Assembly (NCBI RefSeq): GCF_047731265.1 | Contig: NZ_CP159835.1 | Coordinates: 1,426,001-1,490,000 of the forward strand | Origin: Patiriisocius sp047731265 | GTDB taxonomy: Bacteria; Bacteroidota; Bacteroidia; Flavobacteriales; Flavobacteriaceae | Direction: 5' to 3' | Length of the DNA: 64,000 nucleotides | Shown: positions 17,471 to 26,399 of the stretch, one piece after another | Layout of the letters: each line of letters starts with the position of its first letter | How positions within the stretch are numbered: position 1 is the first letter of the stretch | Made by a program: the position numbers and the translations under genes | Notes under the pieces: model-generated | Seen by the model: the letters and a program-made list of their open reading frames with translations, nothing else | Told to the model about the DNA's origin: nothing | Databases searched by the model: none

Positions 17471-17767
17471 TTATCCCGAGCTACATGCATTCGTGGTTCG
17501 AACAAAGTCTTTAACAATGCACATTTCAACCTCACCATTAAAATTAAAACGACCTGAAAAAGTATTGTAAGCCGCAAGACCTTCAAATGTATAATCTGGA
17601 TGAATAAAAATATATAGATTTTGGGGTGCATCTCCAAACATTAAAGGGATTGGTGCCTCTAATTCTAATGGGGAGCTACTAAAATACTAGTTCCCAAAAA
17701 TATAGGGATTGTACCCAATCGCCTGAATGCCTAAGCATACCATTAAAACGAGTAATGTTTTTTTCAT
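17471..17767 (-). pseudogene. small secreted protein gene with premature stop
   Basis: ATG at 17767 starts a signal peptide (MKKTLLVLMVCLGIQAIG) followed by YNPYIFGN, an in-frame TAG, and then in the same frame about 70 further residues (SSPLELEAPIPLMFGDAPQN...FEGLAAYNTFSGRFNFNGE) to TAA at 17471. The continuity of a sensible protein across one TAG indicates a recent nonsense mutation. The protein family is not recognised. Confidence 0.5.
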
Positions 17768-17903
17768 AAGGCATGATTTTGTTCATTTAAAGGCACATAA
17801 ATTTTAATAGAGTGACTGTGGGAAAAAAACCAAGAAATTGACCTGCCATATTATTTGAAATCCTGTAACTATCTGTTAACTTTACCGTCTTACAATATAT
17901 CCT

Positions 17904-18332
17904 ATGAGTACCAAGCAAAAAGCGTATGATATTGCCTATTTACGAATGGCTCGCGAATGGAGTAAACTTTCGTATTGTGATCGCAGGCAAGTGGGGGCGC
18001 TTATCGTAAAAGATAAAATGATTATAAGCGATGGCTATAATGGTACACCCTCTGGTTTTGAAAACATTTGTGAGGATACTGAAGGAGACACTAAATGGTA
18101 TGTCCTCCACGCAGAGGCAAATGCTATTTTAAAAGTAGCGGCAAGTACGCAGTCCTGCAAAGGAGCAACTCTCTACATAACCATGTCGCCCTGCAAGGAT
18201 TGCAGTAAGCTCATACATCAATCTGGTATAAAAAGATTGGTCTATCTGCACGGATATAAAGACGATAGCGGAATACGGTTTTTAGATAAAGCTGGCGTTA
18301 GCATCATACAGATTAATGATATAGATTCTTAA
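17904..18332 (+). CDS. comEB: deoxycytidylate (dCMP) deaminase
   Basis: Zinc-dependent deaminase converting dCMP to dUMP for dTTP synthesis; 142 aa. It has the cytidine-deaminase-like zinc site HAEANAI (about 70-76, catalytic Glu) and SPCKDCSKLI (two zinc Cys), plus the N-terminal RQVGALIVKD and YNGTPSGFEN motifs specific to dCMP deaminases. A TAACTTTA box lies about 20 nt upstream of the ATG. The S41 peptidase follows 19 nt later, probably in one transcript. Confidence 0.94.
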   Translation: MSTKQKAYDIAYLRMAREWSKLSYCDRRQVGALIVKDKMIISDGYNGTPSGFENICEDTEGDTKWYVLHAEANAILKVAASTQSCKGATLYITMSPCKDCSKLIHQSGIKRLVYLHGYKDDSGIRFLDKAGVSIIQINDIDS

Positions 18333-18351
18333 AAACACATTAAATTAGCTT

Positions 18352-19959
18352 ATGAGTTTTGATAAAAAATACATTCCTTTAATTATTGGTGTTGCTGTAG
18401 CAGCGGGGGTTTTTTTAGGGTCAAAACTAAACTTCCAGGATGCCACGGATCAACTCTTTGCTACAAATTCTAAAAAAGACAAGCTTAACCGCCTCATAGA
18501 TTTTATAGACTATGAATATGTAGATAGCGTAAATACAGATAGTATTGTTGATGTTACTGTTAATGGGATTCTAGAAAATCTAGATCCTCACTCAGTGTAT
18601 ATTCCTGTTGATGAATATGAAACCAATGCAGATGATATGCGAGGTAATTTCACTGGGATTGGGATTAGTTTTTATGTACATCAAGATAGTATAGCGGTGA
18701 TAAGGACTATTGAAGGAAGCCCTGCGGAGCGTTCAGGAATACAATCTGGTGATCGAATTATAGCGGCAGACGGGAATGTGCTTTCTGGTAATTTATTGGA
18801 TCGCGATTCTATTTCAAATTACTTAAAGGGAGGTAAAAATAGTACGGTAGTGCTAACTATTAAAAAGCGCGGTACAGGCGAGATTAAAGATGTTAAAGTA
18901 AAAAGAAAAGAAATACCGCTAGTAAGTGTTAATGCAGCGTATGCATTAGACGACAATTTAGGATACATAAAACTCAATCGATTTTCTGAAACGACTTACA
19001 AAGAATTTAAAAAAGAACTCACAAAATTACAGAACCAAGGAATAACAAAACTAGTACTTGATCTTAGAGACAATCCAGGAGGGTATATAAACCCCGCAGA
19101 AGCAATCGTCGATGAGTTTTTAGAAGACGATACATTAATGCTTATTACAAAAAATAAGAATGGCGATTCTCAAGAGTCTTTCGCTACTAGCAAAGGAAGT
19201 TTTGAAGAAGGTACCTTGTATGTGCTCATCAATGAAAACTCTGCTTCAGCGAGCGAAATTGTTGCAGGTGCATTACAAGATAATGATAAAGGAATGATCG
19301 TGGGGAGGCGCTCTTTTGGGAAAGGCTTAGTGCAACGCGAAATGGCCTTGGGTGACGGTAGTGCTGTACGGCTAACCATTGCAAGATATTACACACCTAC
19401 AGGACGGTCTATCCAAAAACCCTACGGCGACAATTTAGAGGATTATTATAACGAGTACGAACGTCGTTACAAAAATGGAGAACTGCAAAGTCGCGATAGT
19501 ATAACGGTAGATGATTCTTTGCAATTTGTCACTCCCAAAGGGAAAATTGTATACGGTGGTGGTGGAATTATCCCCGATATTTTTGTTCCAAAGGATACGA
19601 GTATGCAAAACGAAACGATCGAGTATGTTTCAAGAAATGGTTTTATGAGCTACTTTGCATTTGAATATTTGGATACGCATCGCGAAGAATTTAAAGATAT
19701 TACTGAAGCCCAATTTGTGCACGGATATGTAATTGACGATTCTTTAATAACCCAATTTTCTGAATATGCGAGACTCAATACAGATCGCGCATTCTTTAAA
19801 GATTACAGAGATGCTTTGAAAACTGCGATCAAAGCAAATCTAGCACAACAGCTCTACGGAAATTTAGCCTACGAAATGATCCTTAATCAAGATGATCCAA
19901 TGCTAAAGAAAATATTAGAATTAGAGGGAAGAACAAGGTTAAAGCCAATAGAGGACTAA
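18352..19959 (+). CDS. S41-family C-terminal processing peptidase
   Basis: Periplasmic serine protease of the Tsp/CtpA type, 535 aa. An N-terminal membrane anchor (about 7-26) is followed by a helical segment, a PDZ domain (about 95-175, TGIGISFYV...GSPAERSGIQSGDRI) and the S41 core with DLRDNPGG near 237-244, the nucleophile region NENSASASEIVAGALQD (Ser about 299) and the Lys base in GRRSFGKGLVQ (about 324). The C-terminal ~130 residues are helical and possibly substrate-selecting. Downstream of comEB on the same strand. Confidence 0.95.
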   Translation: MSFDKKYIPLIIGVAVAAGVFLGSKLNFQDATDQLFATNSKKDKLNRLIDFIDYEYVDSVNTDSIVDVTVNGILENLDPHSVYIPVDEYETNADDMRGNFTGIGISFYVHQDSIAVIRTIEGSPAERSGIQSGDRIIAADGNVLSGNLLDRDSISNYLKGGKNSTVVLTIKKRGTGEIKDVKVKRKEIPLVSVNAAYALDDNLGYIKLNRFSETTYKEFKKELTKLQNQGITKLVLDLRDNPGGYINPAEAIVDEFLEDDTLMLITKNKNGDSQESFATSKGSFEEGTLYVLINENSASASEIVAGALQDNDKGMIVGRRSFGKGLVQREMALGDGSAVRLTIARYYTPTGRSIQKPYGDNLEDYYNEYERRYKNGELQSRDSITVDDSLQFVTPKGKIVYGGGGIIPDIFVPKDTSMQNETIEYVSRNGFMSYFAFEYLDTHREEFKDITEAQFVHGYVIDDSLITQFSEYARLNTDRAFFKDYRDALKTAIKANLAQQLYGNLAYEMILNQDDPMLKKILELEGRTRLKPIED

Positions 19960-19995
19960 GGTATTTGTCTTTTGAATTAGCTAAGAAACGTTAGA

Positions 19996-20715
19996 TCATT
20001 CTTTTATTATTCGTTTAACCAATGTTTGTTGGTTAGCCTCTATACTAACAAAGTAAATGCCTGAAGGATAGGAAGAAAGATCTACTTCTTTAGTAACAAG
20101 GTTAACAACGGGCCTTGTCTTTTCTCCTAGTGCATTATACACAAAAATAGCCTCTAGCGTTTCAATTTCTGTATCAATAAAAAAGACATCTTTTGTTGGA
20201 TTTGGATGTATTGAAATAGTGTCTAAAGTAAAATCACTTCCCCTTAAAATAGGAGCGTCGTTATACACTGCAATGTTTCCTTGTGCATCTGTAATAGTAA
20301 GAATGATAAGGCTAAAGTTTGGAGGAAAATCCACAAAAGTAATGTTGTAATCAAAAACGACAGTAGTTCCATCTCCTACTAAAAGGTCAAAATACAAATC
20401 TGCAAATTCACAGAAAGCTTCACAGCCAGGAAGCGTGATAGCCGCATTTGTAAACGTAAATTGGTTACTGGTGCCACTATAGGTTATATCAGCAAAAAAG
20501 CTATCACTCTCAGGATCCAATACCGCAAATGCATTAGTGTCTTCAAACACAATATTAGGATCTACAATTCCTGTTTGGTTGATAATTGGCGAAGTATAGG
20601 TCTCGCCGTCAAGTTCTATATATGCTATATGCCAATCAGTCTGTTGAAGAATATCTTGCTGCCCTAAACTAACAAAAGTTGAACATATTATAAGAATAGT
20701 ACAAAGATTTTTCAT
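19996..20715 (-). CDS. secreted protein with T9SS type A sorting domain
   Basis: 239 aa with a signal peptide (about 1-18). The middle region resembles META/HslJ-like small beta proteins found in flavobacterial secretomes (WHIAYIELDGETY, and the FTFTNAAITLPGCEAFCEFADLYF segment with two Cys). The last ~75 residues are a type A sorting domain: SIHPNPTKDVFFID, ...VYNALGEKT, LSSYPSGIYFVSIEANQQTLVKRIIKE. It is therefore exported through the Por/type IX system and attached to or released from the surface. Function of the body is unknown. Confidence 0.88.
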   Translation of the reverse strand: MKNLCTILIICSTFVSLGQQDILQQTDWHIAYIELDGETYTSPIINQTGIVDPNIVFEDTNAFAVLDPESDSFFADITYSGTSNQFTFTNAAITLPGCEAFCEFADLYFDLLVGDGTTVVFDYNITFVDFPPNFSLIILTITDAQGNIAVYNDAPILRGSDFTLDTISIHPNPTKDVFFIDTEIETLEAIFVYNALGEKTRPVVNLVTKEVDLSSYPSGIYFVSIEANQQTLVKRIIKE

Positions 20716-20808
20716 AGCTAAATTATTTGATTGACAGCAAATTACAAAATTATTATCAAAATTCAGATATAGAAATGGCGTTTAAAAAGTCAACAATAAG
20801 TTTTGAAC

Positions 20809-21003
20809 TTATTTAGCTTTCTCTGAAATTTTCTTTGAAACTAATAAGGTAGCCAATAAAACTAATACGCAAGCCGATGCCAATACACAAATAGCAGCAA
20901 CGGTACTTTCTCCTTCAAAAGGTGCAGTAACATCAATATGAGTACTATTAAAGACCATAAGAACTGCTGAAGCTAGCATTAAAAGATAAATAAGGATTTT
21001 CAT
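20809..21003 (-). CDS. 64-aa two-helix membrane protein
   Basis: MKILIYLLMLASAVLMVFN forms one hydrophobic segment and AAICVLASACVLVLLATLLV a second, joined by a short polar loop (STHIDVTAPFEGEST) and ending in a basic tail (SKKISEKAK). Composition and topology are convincingly protein-like. No function is recognised. Flanked by same-strand genes but with 93 and 133 bp spacers. Confidence 0.7.
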   Translation of the reverse strand: MKILIYLLMLASAVLMVFNSTHIDVTAPFEGESTVAAICVLASACVLVLLATLLVSKKISEKAK

Positions 21004-21136
21004 AACTGTTTTTTTAAGTATTTAATTAAATCAACAACATTCGATTGATAATATCCATTGATAAAACAAATTTAGAGTGTTGCATCATATTTTCATCTTA
21101 AATTTAATAAAAAATTTACAAAATAGTATCGATATA

Positions 21137-21718
21137 TTAGTTAAAAAGCTCTTGAATATTTGAGGTAAATAGTTTTACTGCAATGGCCAATAAAATTACA
21201 CCAAAGATTTTTTCGATAATAGCGATTCCATTTTTGCCCAAAATGCGTTGCAATTTCCCAGAGGTTCTTAAAACAATAAATACAACTACCACGTTAATGA
21301 TGATGGCAACAATTATATTTTCTAAGGAAAACTCGGCTCTTAAGGATAGTAATGAAGTTAAACTCCCAGGTCCAGCAACAATCGGGAATGCAATGGGAAA
21401 AACAGTTGCCATTTCTAGATTTTCTTCATTTTGTTTAAATAATTTAATTCCTAAAATCATTTCAAGGGCAATGAAAAAAAGAATAAAAGCACCCGCAACC
21501 GCAAATTCGTAAACATTAATACCAATTAGACTTAAAATTTTTTCTCCTATAAATAAGAAAACAATAAGCACGATCGCGGCTATAATAGAAGCACGGCCAC
21601 TTTTTATAGTCCCCGACTTTTCTTTGAGTGATATAATAATTGGGATGCTGCCAACAATATCGATCACGGCAAAAAGTACCATGGTGGCTGTGGCTATTTC
21701 TTTAAAATTGAAATTCAT
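21137..21718 (-). CDS. MarC-family integral membrane protein
   Basis: 193 aa with six hydrophobic helices. MarC/UPF0056 features are present: the start NFKEIATATMVLFAVIDIVGSIPIIISL, the central EFAVAGAFILFFIALEMILGIKLF and FPIAFPIVAGPGSLTSLL, and the C-terminal IEKIFGVILLAIAVKLF. The family was once linked to multiple antibiotic resistance, but its function is not established. Monocistronic. Confidence 0.92.
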   Translation of the reverse strand: MNFNFKEIATATMVLFAVIDIVGSIPIIISLKEKSGTIKSGRASIIAAIVLIVFLFIGEKILSLIGINVYEFAVAGAFILFFIALEMILGIKLFKQNEENLEMATVFPIAFPIVAGPGSLTSLLSLRAEFSLENIIVAIIINVVVVFIVLRTSGKLQRILGKNGIAIIEKIFGVILLAIAVKLFTSNIQELFN

Positions 21719-21977
21719 GTATAACCGTCAACACGGGTTTTTAAATTTTTTTGCAAAAGTAATCTTTTTAAAATGTTTAGCAGTTTAAAAGCATAGTAGT
21801 TTATTGGGAGCTTTCTTTTAGTTTTTGGCGTCGCAATGTGCTGCATTTTTCTCCGCGTTCCTTTTGATTTTAAAGTTTTAAGTCCGAATTCATTTTTGCT
21901 TGAGGTTTAACAGAATATCAATTGCAAAGGTTGCTGAGTTATTTTTCACTAAAAGATTGAATGAAATTGAAATAATA

Positions 21978-22007
21978 TTTGCAAAATCGTATCGAAGTGT
22001 ATCTTTG
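21978..22007 (+). promoter_or_regulatory. promoter of the DUF3109 gene (TTTG-N18-TATCTTTG)
   Basis: TTTG at 21978-21981 and a perfect TATCTTTG at 22000-22007, spacer 18 bp. The -7 box ends 4 nt before the ATG at 22012, so transcription should begin at or within a base or two of the start codon. Confidence 0.75.
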
Positions 22008-22011
22008 TTCC

Positions 22012-22575
22012 ATGTTTCAATTAGGAAAAACCATCGTTTCTGAAGATTTAATCGAAAAAGAATTTGTCTGTAATCTAGGCGCATGCAAAGGTGCCTGTTG
22101 TGTAGAAGGTTCTGCAGGTGCTCCGGTTACAAAGGAAGAAGTCAACATTTTAAAGGAAATTTATCCCAAAGTAAAACCCTTTTTACGACCAGAAGGGATT
22201 GCTGCTATCGAAGCGCAAGGCACGCATGTTGTTTCAGATTTAAACGAACTCGAAACGCCATTAGTCAATGGAAATGAATGCGCCTATGTGACTTTTACAG
22301 ACCATGGAATCGCAAGCTGCGGAATTGAGGATGCGTACAACGCTGGAGAGGTGCCTTTTCAAAAGCCCATTTCTTGCCATTTATATCCAGTTCGTGTGCA
22401 AGATTACAGTGAGTTTTCAGCAGTAAATTATCATAAATGGCCTATTTGTAATGATGCTTGTACCCTGGGAAAAGAGTTGCAAGTTCCCGTATATAAATTT
22501 GTAAAAGAAGCACTTATCAGGAAATTTGGTAAAAATTGGTATGCAGAGTTGGAAAAAGTTGCAGAGAAATATTAA
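22012..22575 (+). CDS. DUF3109 family Cys-rich protein
   Basis: 187 aa from ATG 22012; the frame is open further upstream, but the conserved start MFQLGKTIVSEDLIEKEFVCNL and the promoter fix this start. Cysteines cluster as CNLGACKGACCVEG near the N-terminus, with others in NECAYV, ASCGIEDA, ISCHLYPVR and PICNDACTLG, a pattern suggesting a metal or Fe-S site like other CxxxCxxCC proteins. The family is widespread in Bacteroidota and functionally uncharacterised. Divergent from marC. Confidence 0.9.
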   Translation: MFQLGKTIVSEDLIEKEFVCNLGACKGACCVEGSAGAPVTKEEVNILKEIYPKVKPFLRPEGIAAIEAQGTHVVSDLNELETPLVNGNECAYVTFTDHGIASCGIEDAYNAGEVPFQKPISCHLYPVRVQDYSEFSAVNYHKWPICNDACTLGKELQVPVYKFVKEALIRKFGKNWYAELEKVAEKY

Positions 22576-22735
22576 CTTTTTTGTTGTTGGGTTCTTATTA
22601 TTAAAACCAATCCAGCAATTACAGGTAGTCCAATTAAAACATGCCAGATGCAATCAAATCATTTTCAGAAAGGATAATTGATTGATGATTAATGCTTAAA
22701 AAAATATAGCCTAATAATAGGAATGTTTTAAGATT

Positions 22736-23091
22736 TCATTTTTGGTATTGCTCAAATATCCTTGTTTTGCTTTTTGGATTGCTAAAGATTATGGATTTCC
22801 TTTTTTTAGGGGTTTGTAAAAGGAATCTGTGATTTCTTTTGGGTATACATCTAGCACGTTCTAAAGACTGCTTACCGTACCTAGAACTCTGGCTGGCTCT
22901 TGGTAGATGGGGTTTTTCCCTATTCCGAAAAAGATAGGTGGTCAAACTACTGTTTATATTTGATAGTTTGTCATCAATAGCGTTTTTCCTTAAAAGGACA
23001 AAAGCGTGTTGATAGACATCTATCAATATCTCTTTTTGTGAAAAATATTTCCTTCCAAAACTCAAGTATTCCTCCCTGTGGGCATTGTATC
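22736..23091 (-). pseudogene. decayed ECF-type RNA polymerase sigma factor
   Basis: Minus-strand translation from about 23089 reads YNAHREEYLSFGRKYFSQKEILIDVYQHAFVLL (shown in part), then KLSNINSSLTTYLF, which matches sigma region 2 of flavobacterial ECF-like sigma factors (EY..F...Y....I.DVYQ.....L..N......L......TYLF.IGK). A stop precedes the YNAH segment with no start codon. After TYLF the expected GIGK continues in another frame, and fragments of a C-terminal region (IQKARQGYLSNTK) follow. Truncated and frameshifted; not functional. Confidence 0.6.
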
Positions 23092-23273
23092 ATATTTTTA
23101 TTGCTGGTTCATCGTTCTTCACAAGAGCCGGTATCTTGTGCTGCTGAATCAATAAAATAGCTCGTAAATCGAATATTTACCACAATAAAAACCAATCACT
23201 TTCCTTGAGAGATACTCGGAAATGTTCTTCGTGTTTAAGGATCTAATAATTTATAATTAGTAAACTCTTCATC
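23092..23273. other. spacer with no recognisable gene
   Basis: About 180 bp between the sigma-factor remnant and the nrdA terminator, AT-rich with stops in all frames. With the remnant it makes up a 760-bp stretch without an intact gene. Confidence 0.4.
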
Positions 23274-23321
23274 AAAAAAAATCTGGTCTTTACTAACTAG
23301 TAATAGTTGGTAAAGACCAGA
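23274..23321 (-). terminator. intrinsic terminator of nrdBA
   Basis: On the minus strand a long stem (ATCTGGTCTTTACYAACTA with its complement, about 20 bp with few G-U pairs, tetraloop TTAC) is followed by eight T. It lies 15 nt past the nrdA stop. One of the strongest terminators in the window. Confidence 0.92.
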
Positions 23322-23335
23322 TGCAATCTTCTGTT

Positions 23336-25123
23336 TTAAGCTTCACAACTCGCGCAATCTTTCTTTTGTTTAAATTTTTGCGCTGCGTTCATACTGTGCT
23401 GATAATACAACGATTTTAATCCTAGTTTCCAGGCAGTAACGTGTATTTTGTTTATTTCTTTAGTTGGTGTGTCAGGATGTACAATGATGTTAACAGACTG
23501 TCCTTGGTCTATATGATTTTGACGGTTTGCAGCTTGGTATATAATATCCATTTGGTCTATTTCAGAATAGGTTTTAAAGACGTCTTTTTCATTATCTGTC
23601 AAGAAGTCAAGATGCTGTACAGAGCCATCTCTATCTCGAATATCTAGCCATACATCTCTCGTGTCCATTCCTTTTTCTTGTAGGAGTTCTACTAAAAATG
23701 GATTTTTTATTGTCGTTTTGATTTTTGCAATATCCTTTACATAGATATTAGACCAGATAGGTTCAATCCCTTGAGATACTTGCCCTAAAATAAATGCAGA
23801 AGATGTTGTAGGAGCAACCGCATTTAACGTGGCATTTCTTCTACCATATCCTTTTAATACTTCCGGCTCACCAAATACATCTGCTAGCTCTTCCGATGCC
23901 TTATAAGAGCGCTCTTTGATCTCTCTAAAGATTTCACTGTTTAGATCAAAAGCTTCTTTACTATTAAAGGCATGTTTTTTTGATTGCAGTAAGGAGTGCC
24001 ATCCGAGTACTCCAAGTCCTAATGCCCTATTTTCTTTCGCAAAATTATAGGCACGCTCCATGAATAAAAACGTTTGGCGGTCTTCTCTATTTTCTGAATT
24101 CTTATACGATTCCAGTTTTTCTAAAAACTCAGTAATTACAGCGTCTAAGAAATAGACCATTGTTTCTACTGCATCTGTATCTTTCCACTTATCATAGTGT
24201 AATACGTTTATGCTTGAAAGCACACACACAAAGGACCAATCGTGATTAGACGGAAGCATAATCTCTGTGCACAAGTTACTTGCGTAAATAGGATGATTCT
24301 TATCTTGGTATACTTCTGGAGCCTTGTTATTTGCATTGTCGGTAAAGAAAATATATGGATAGCCCATTTCCCCGCGACTTTGTAATACTTTTGCCCAGAT
24401 TGTTCTTTTTTGTTGGTCTCCCGCAATCATGTCTTCCATCCAAGCATCAGTCACCGTTACGCCGTGCGTAAGTTCTTGAATTGGGTTTCCTTCACTTCCT
24501 ATTTCTAGGAATTCCAGAATATCTGCGTGGTCTATAGGCAAGTATGGTGAAAAACGACCACGACGCACAGATCCTTGACTTACAACATCTACCATAGACT
24601 CAAACAAGCGCATAATATGTACTGCACCAGAAGCTTCCCCATTATTTTTTATGGCTGCACCACGGGGGCGTATTTTTCCAAAATAACCAGAAGTACCTCC
24701 CCCTAATTTAGACATCATTCCCACTTCAGACTGCGTGTATAAAATGTTTCCTATATCATCATCTATATGAGATCCAAAACAGCTAATAGGCAGTCCTCTT
24801 TTTTTGCCAAAGTTAGACCAAACAGGAGATGCTAGTGAGTAATATCCTTCAGACATATAGCCATAAAACTTGTCTGCATACCCTGGCATTCCTAATATTT
24901 CCTCTGCTCGTACTGCAACTTCTCTAATGCGTTGCTCAGGACTTACACCTTCTGTAAGATAACCAGCTTCTAGAAAGTTACGGCTATTTTCATTAAGCCA
25001 TAAAAAACTTTCACTGTTAGTTTCTCCTTTAGCAAGTGTTTTTTTTCTTGCAACAAGTAATTCATCATTCATGTTTGTAGCCTTTTGAGCTGACTGTGCG
25101 GTGTTTTTTTCTTGTTGGGTCAT
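23336..25123 (-). CDS. nrdA: class I ribonucleotide reductase, alpha subunit without ATP-cone
   Basis: Catalytic subunit reducing ribonucleoside diphosphates. 595 aa, short for NrdA because the usual N-terminal ATP-cone is missing; the protein begins with a polar tail and enters directly into the alpha core. Active-site residues are in place: Cys115 (GLPISCFGS), N283-L-C285-T-E287 (NLCTEI), Cys300 (FVCVLSS), the radical-path pair Tyr573-Tyr574 (LYYQHS) and the C-terminal redox pair Cys590/Cys593 (CASCEA). Starts 1 nt after the nrdB stop, second gene of nrdBA. Activity regulation must come from the cone on NrdB. Confidence 0.97.
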   Translation of the reverse strand: MTQQEKNTAQSAQKATNMNDELLVARKKTLAKGETNSESFLWLNENSRNFLEAGYLTEGVSPEQRIREVAVRAEEILGMPGYADKFYGYMSEGYYSLASPVWSNFGKKRGLPISCFGSHIDDDIGNILYTQSEVGMMSKLGGGTSGYFGKIRPRGAAIKNNGEASGAVHIMRLFESMVDVVSQGSVRRGRFSPYLPIDHADILEFLEIGSEGNPIQELTHGVTVTDAWMEDMIAGDQQKRTIWAKVLQSRGEMGYPYIFFTDNANNKAPEVYQDKNHPIYASNLCTEIMLPSNHDWSFVCVLSSINVLHYDKWKDTDAVETMVYFLDAVITEFLEKLESYKNSENREDRQTFLFMERAYNFAKENRALGLGVLGWHSLLQSKKHAFNSKEAFDLNSEIFREIKERSYKASEELADVFGEPEVLKGYGRRNATLNAVAPTTSSAFILGQVSQGIEPIWSNIYVKDIAKIKTTIKNPFLVELLQEKGMDTRDVWLDIRDRDGSVQHLDFLTDNEKDVFKTYSEIDQMDIIYQAANRQNHIDQGQSVNIIVHPDTPTKEINKIHVTAWKLGLKSLYYQHSMNAAQKFKQKKDCASCEA

Positions 25124-25124
25124 A

Positions 25125-26399
25125 TTAAAAAAGGTCGTCGCTAGTTATACTTTGGGTTCTTTTACTATAGTTTACAGATCTTTTCACGAAAAAATCACCG
25201 TGTTTTGTTCCTATGATCTCATCATCAAACCATTCAGTTTCGCGAACGAGTTTTTCATCTACTTCAAATACTTTTTCAACCCCTATACTTTCTAGTGATT
25301 TGTTAAAACGATTTTTAAGAAATTCGTTAATCACGTTTTTAGGTAAAAAGTCTAGTTCTCCTTCTTCAAAGATCCAATCGACTAAAGCAACTTCAGATTT
25401 AAATGCCTCCTTACATAGACGCTGAATGTTTTTGTGGTATTCTGGTGTAAACCACTCTGGATGCTCGTCCTTTAGTATGAGTATAAGGTCGATCCCAAAA
25501 TCACCGTGAATCTGTTCTTCTTTCGAGGTCGCTTCTACCACATTAGAAATACCTTTCAGCATATTTTTATGCTTATTAAAAGCCATAATAATCAAGAATT
25601 GCGAGAATAATGATACGTGCTCAATAAATAAAGAGAACAATAAAACTGCTTCTGCATATTCTTTGTTATCATCGCTTCTAGAGTTGCGAAGTGCGGACTC
25701 TAGATATTGTACGCGCTTCATGATGACAGGTTTCTTTTTAAGCGCCTTAAATTCTTTGTTCAGTCCTAAAATCTCTAGAAGGTGTGAGTAGGCATCTGCG
25801 TGCCGAACTTCACTTTCTGCAAAGGTAGATCCCACTGCGCCTATTTCTGGTTTTGGCATTCTGTGGTATAAATCACCCCAAAAAGATTTTACTGCTACTT
25901 CAATTTGAGAAATGGCGAGCATCGTATTTTTTATAGCACCACGCTCCGTTGTATTTAGTCTCGTTTTAAAATCTTGAATATCACTGGTAAAATTAAACTC
26001 TGTATGAATCCAATATGAATGACGTATAGCAGGAACGTATTCATATAATTGTGGATACTCGTAAGGTTTTAGACTTATACGTCTCTCAAAAATATCTGTT
26101 TGTCGCTCTTGTGCTCTTTTGTTACGATACAAGATGTATGCTTTTGCAACTTCGGGGAATCCACATTCCATTAATTTTGTTTCAACAATATCTTGCACTT
26201 GTTCTATCGTCGGGATATAACTTTCGTCATTATTTTTACGTTCCAGTAATACTTGGTAGACTGATATTGCAACATTCTGAGCATCTTCTTCAGATCCAGT
26301 ATTAATTGGTTGCATCGCTTTTAGAACAGCGGCTGTTATTTTATCTAAATGAAAAGATTTTGTGGTATAATCTCTTTTTTTAATGTGGGTGATTTCCAT
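25125..26399 (-). CDS. nrdB: class I ribonucleotide reductase, beta subunit with N-terminal ATP-cone
   Basis: Radical-generating subunit, 424 aa from ATG 26399 (a TTG 9 nt upstream is less likely). Residues 1-95 form an ATP-cone (ITHIKKRDYTTKSFHLDKI...QVQDIVETKLMECGF...YILYRNKRA), an allosteric domain normally at the N-terminus of NrdA. The ferritin-like beta domain then carries the metal ligands Glu167 (SQIEVAV), Glu197 and His200 (SEVRH), Glu260 (LFIEHV) and Glu295/His298 (EEQIH); Tyr204 aligns with the E. coli radical Tyr122. This arrangement is known from Leeuwenhoekiella blandensis, where ATP/dATP on NrdB controls oligomer state and the cofactor is dimanganese. Here both are by homology. 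Confidence 0.96.
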   Translation of the reverse strand: MEITHIKKRDYTTKSFHLDKITAAVLKAMQPINTGSEEDAQNVAISVYQVLLERKNNDESYIPTIEQVQDIVETKLMECGFPEVAKAYILYRNKRAQERQTDIFERRISLKPYEYPQLYEYVPAIRHSYWIHTEFNFTSDIQDFKTRLNTTERGAIKNTMLAISQIEVAVKSFWGDLYHRMPKPEIGAVGSTFAESEVRHADAYSHLLEILGLNKEFKALKKKPVIMKRVQYLESALRNSRSDDNKEYAEAVLLFSLFIEHVSLFSQFLIIMAFNKHKNMLKGISNVVEATSKEEQIHGDFGIDLILILKDEHPEWFTPEYHKNIQRLCKEAFKSEVALVDWIFEEGELDFLPKNVINEFLKNRFNKSLESIGVEKVFEVDEKLVRETEWFDDEIIGTKHGDFFVKRSVNYSKRTQSITSDDLF

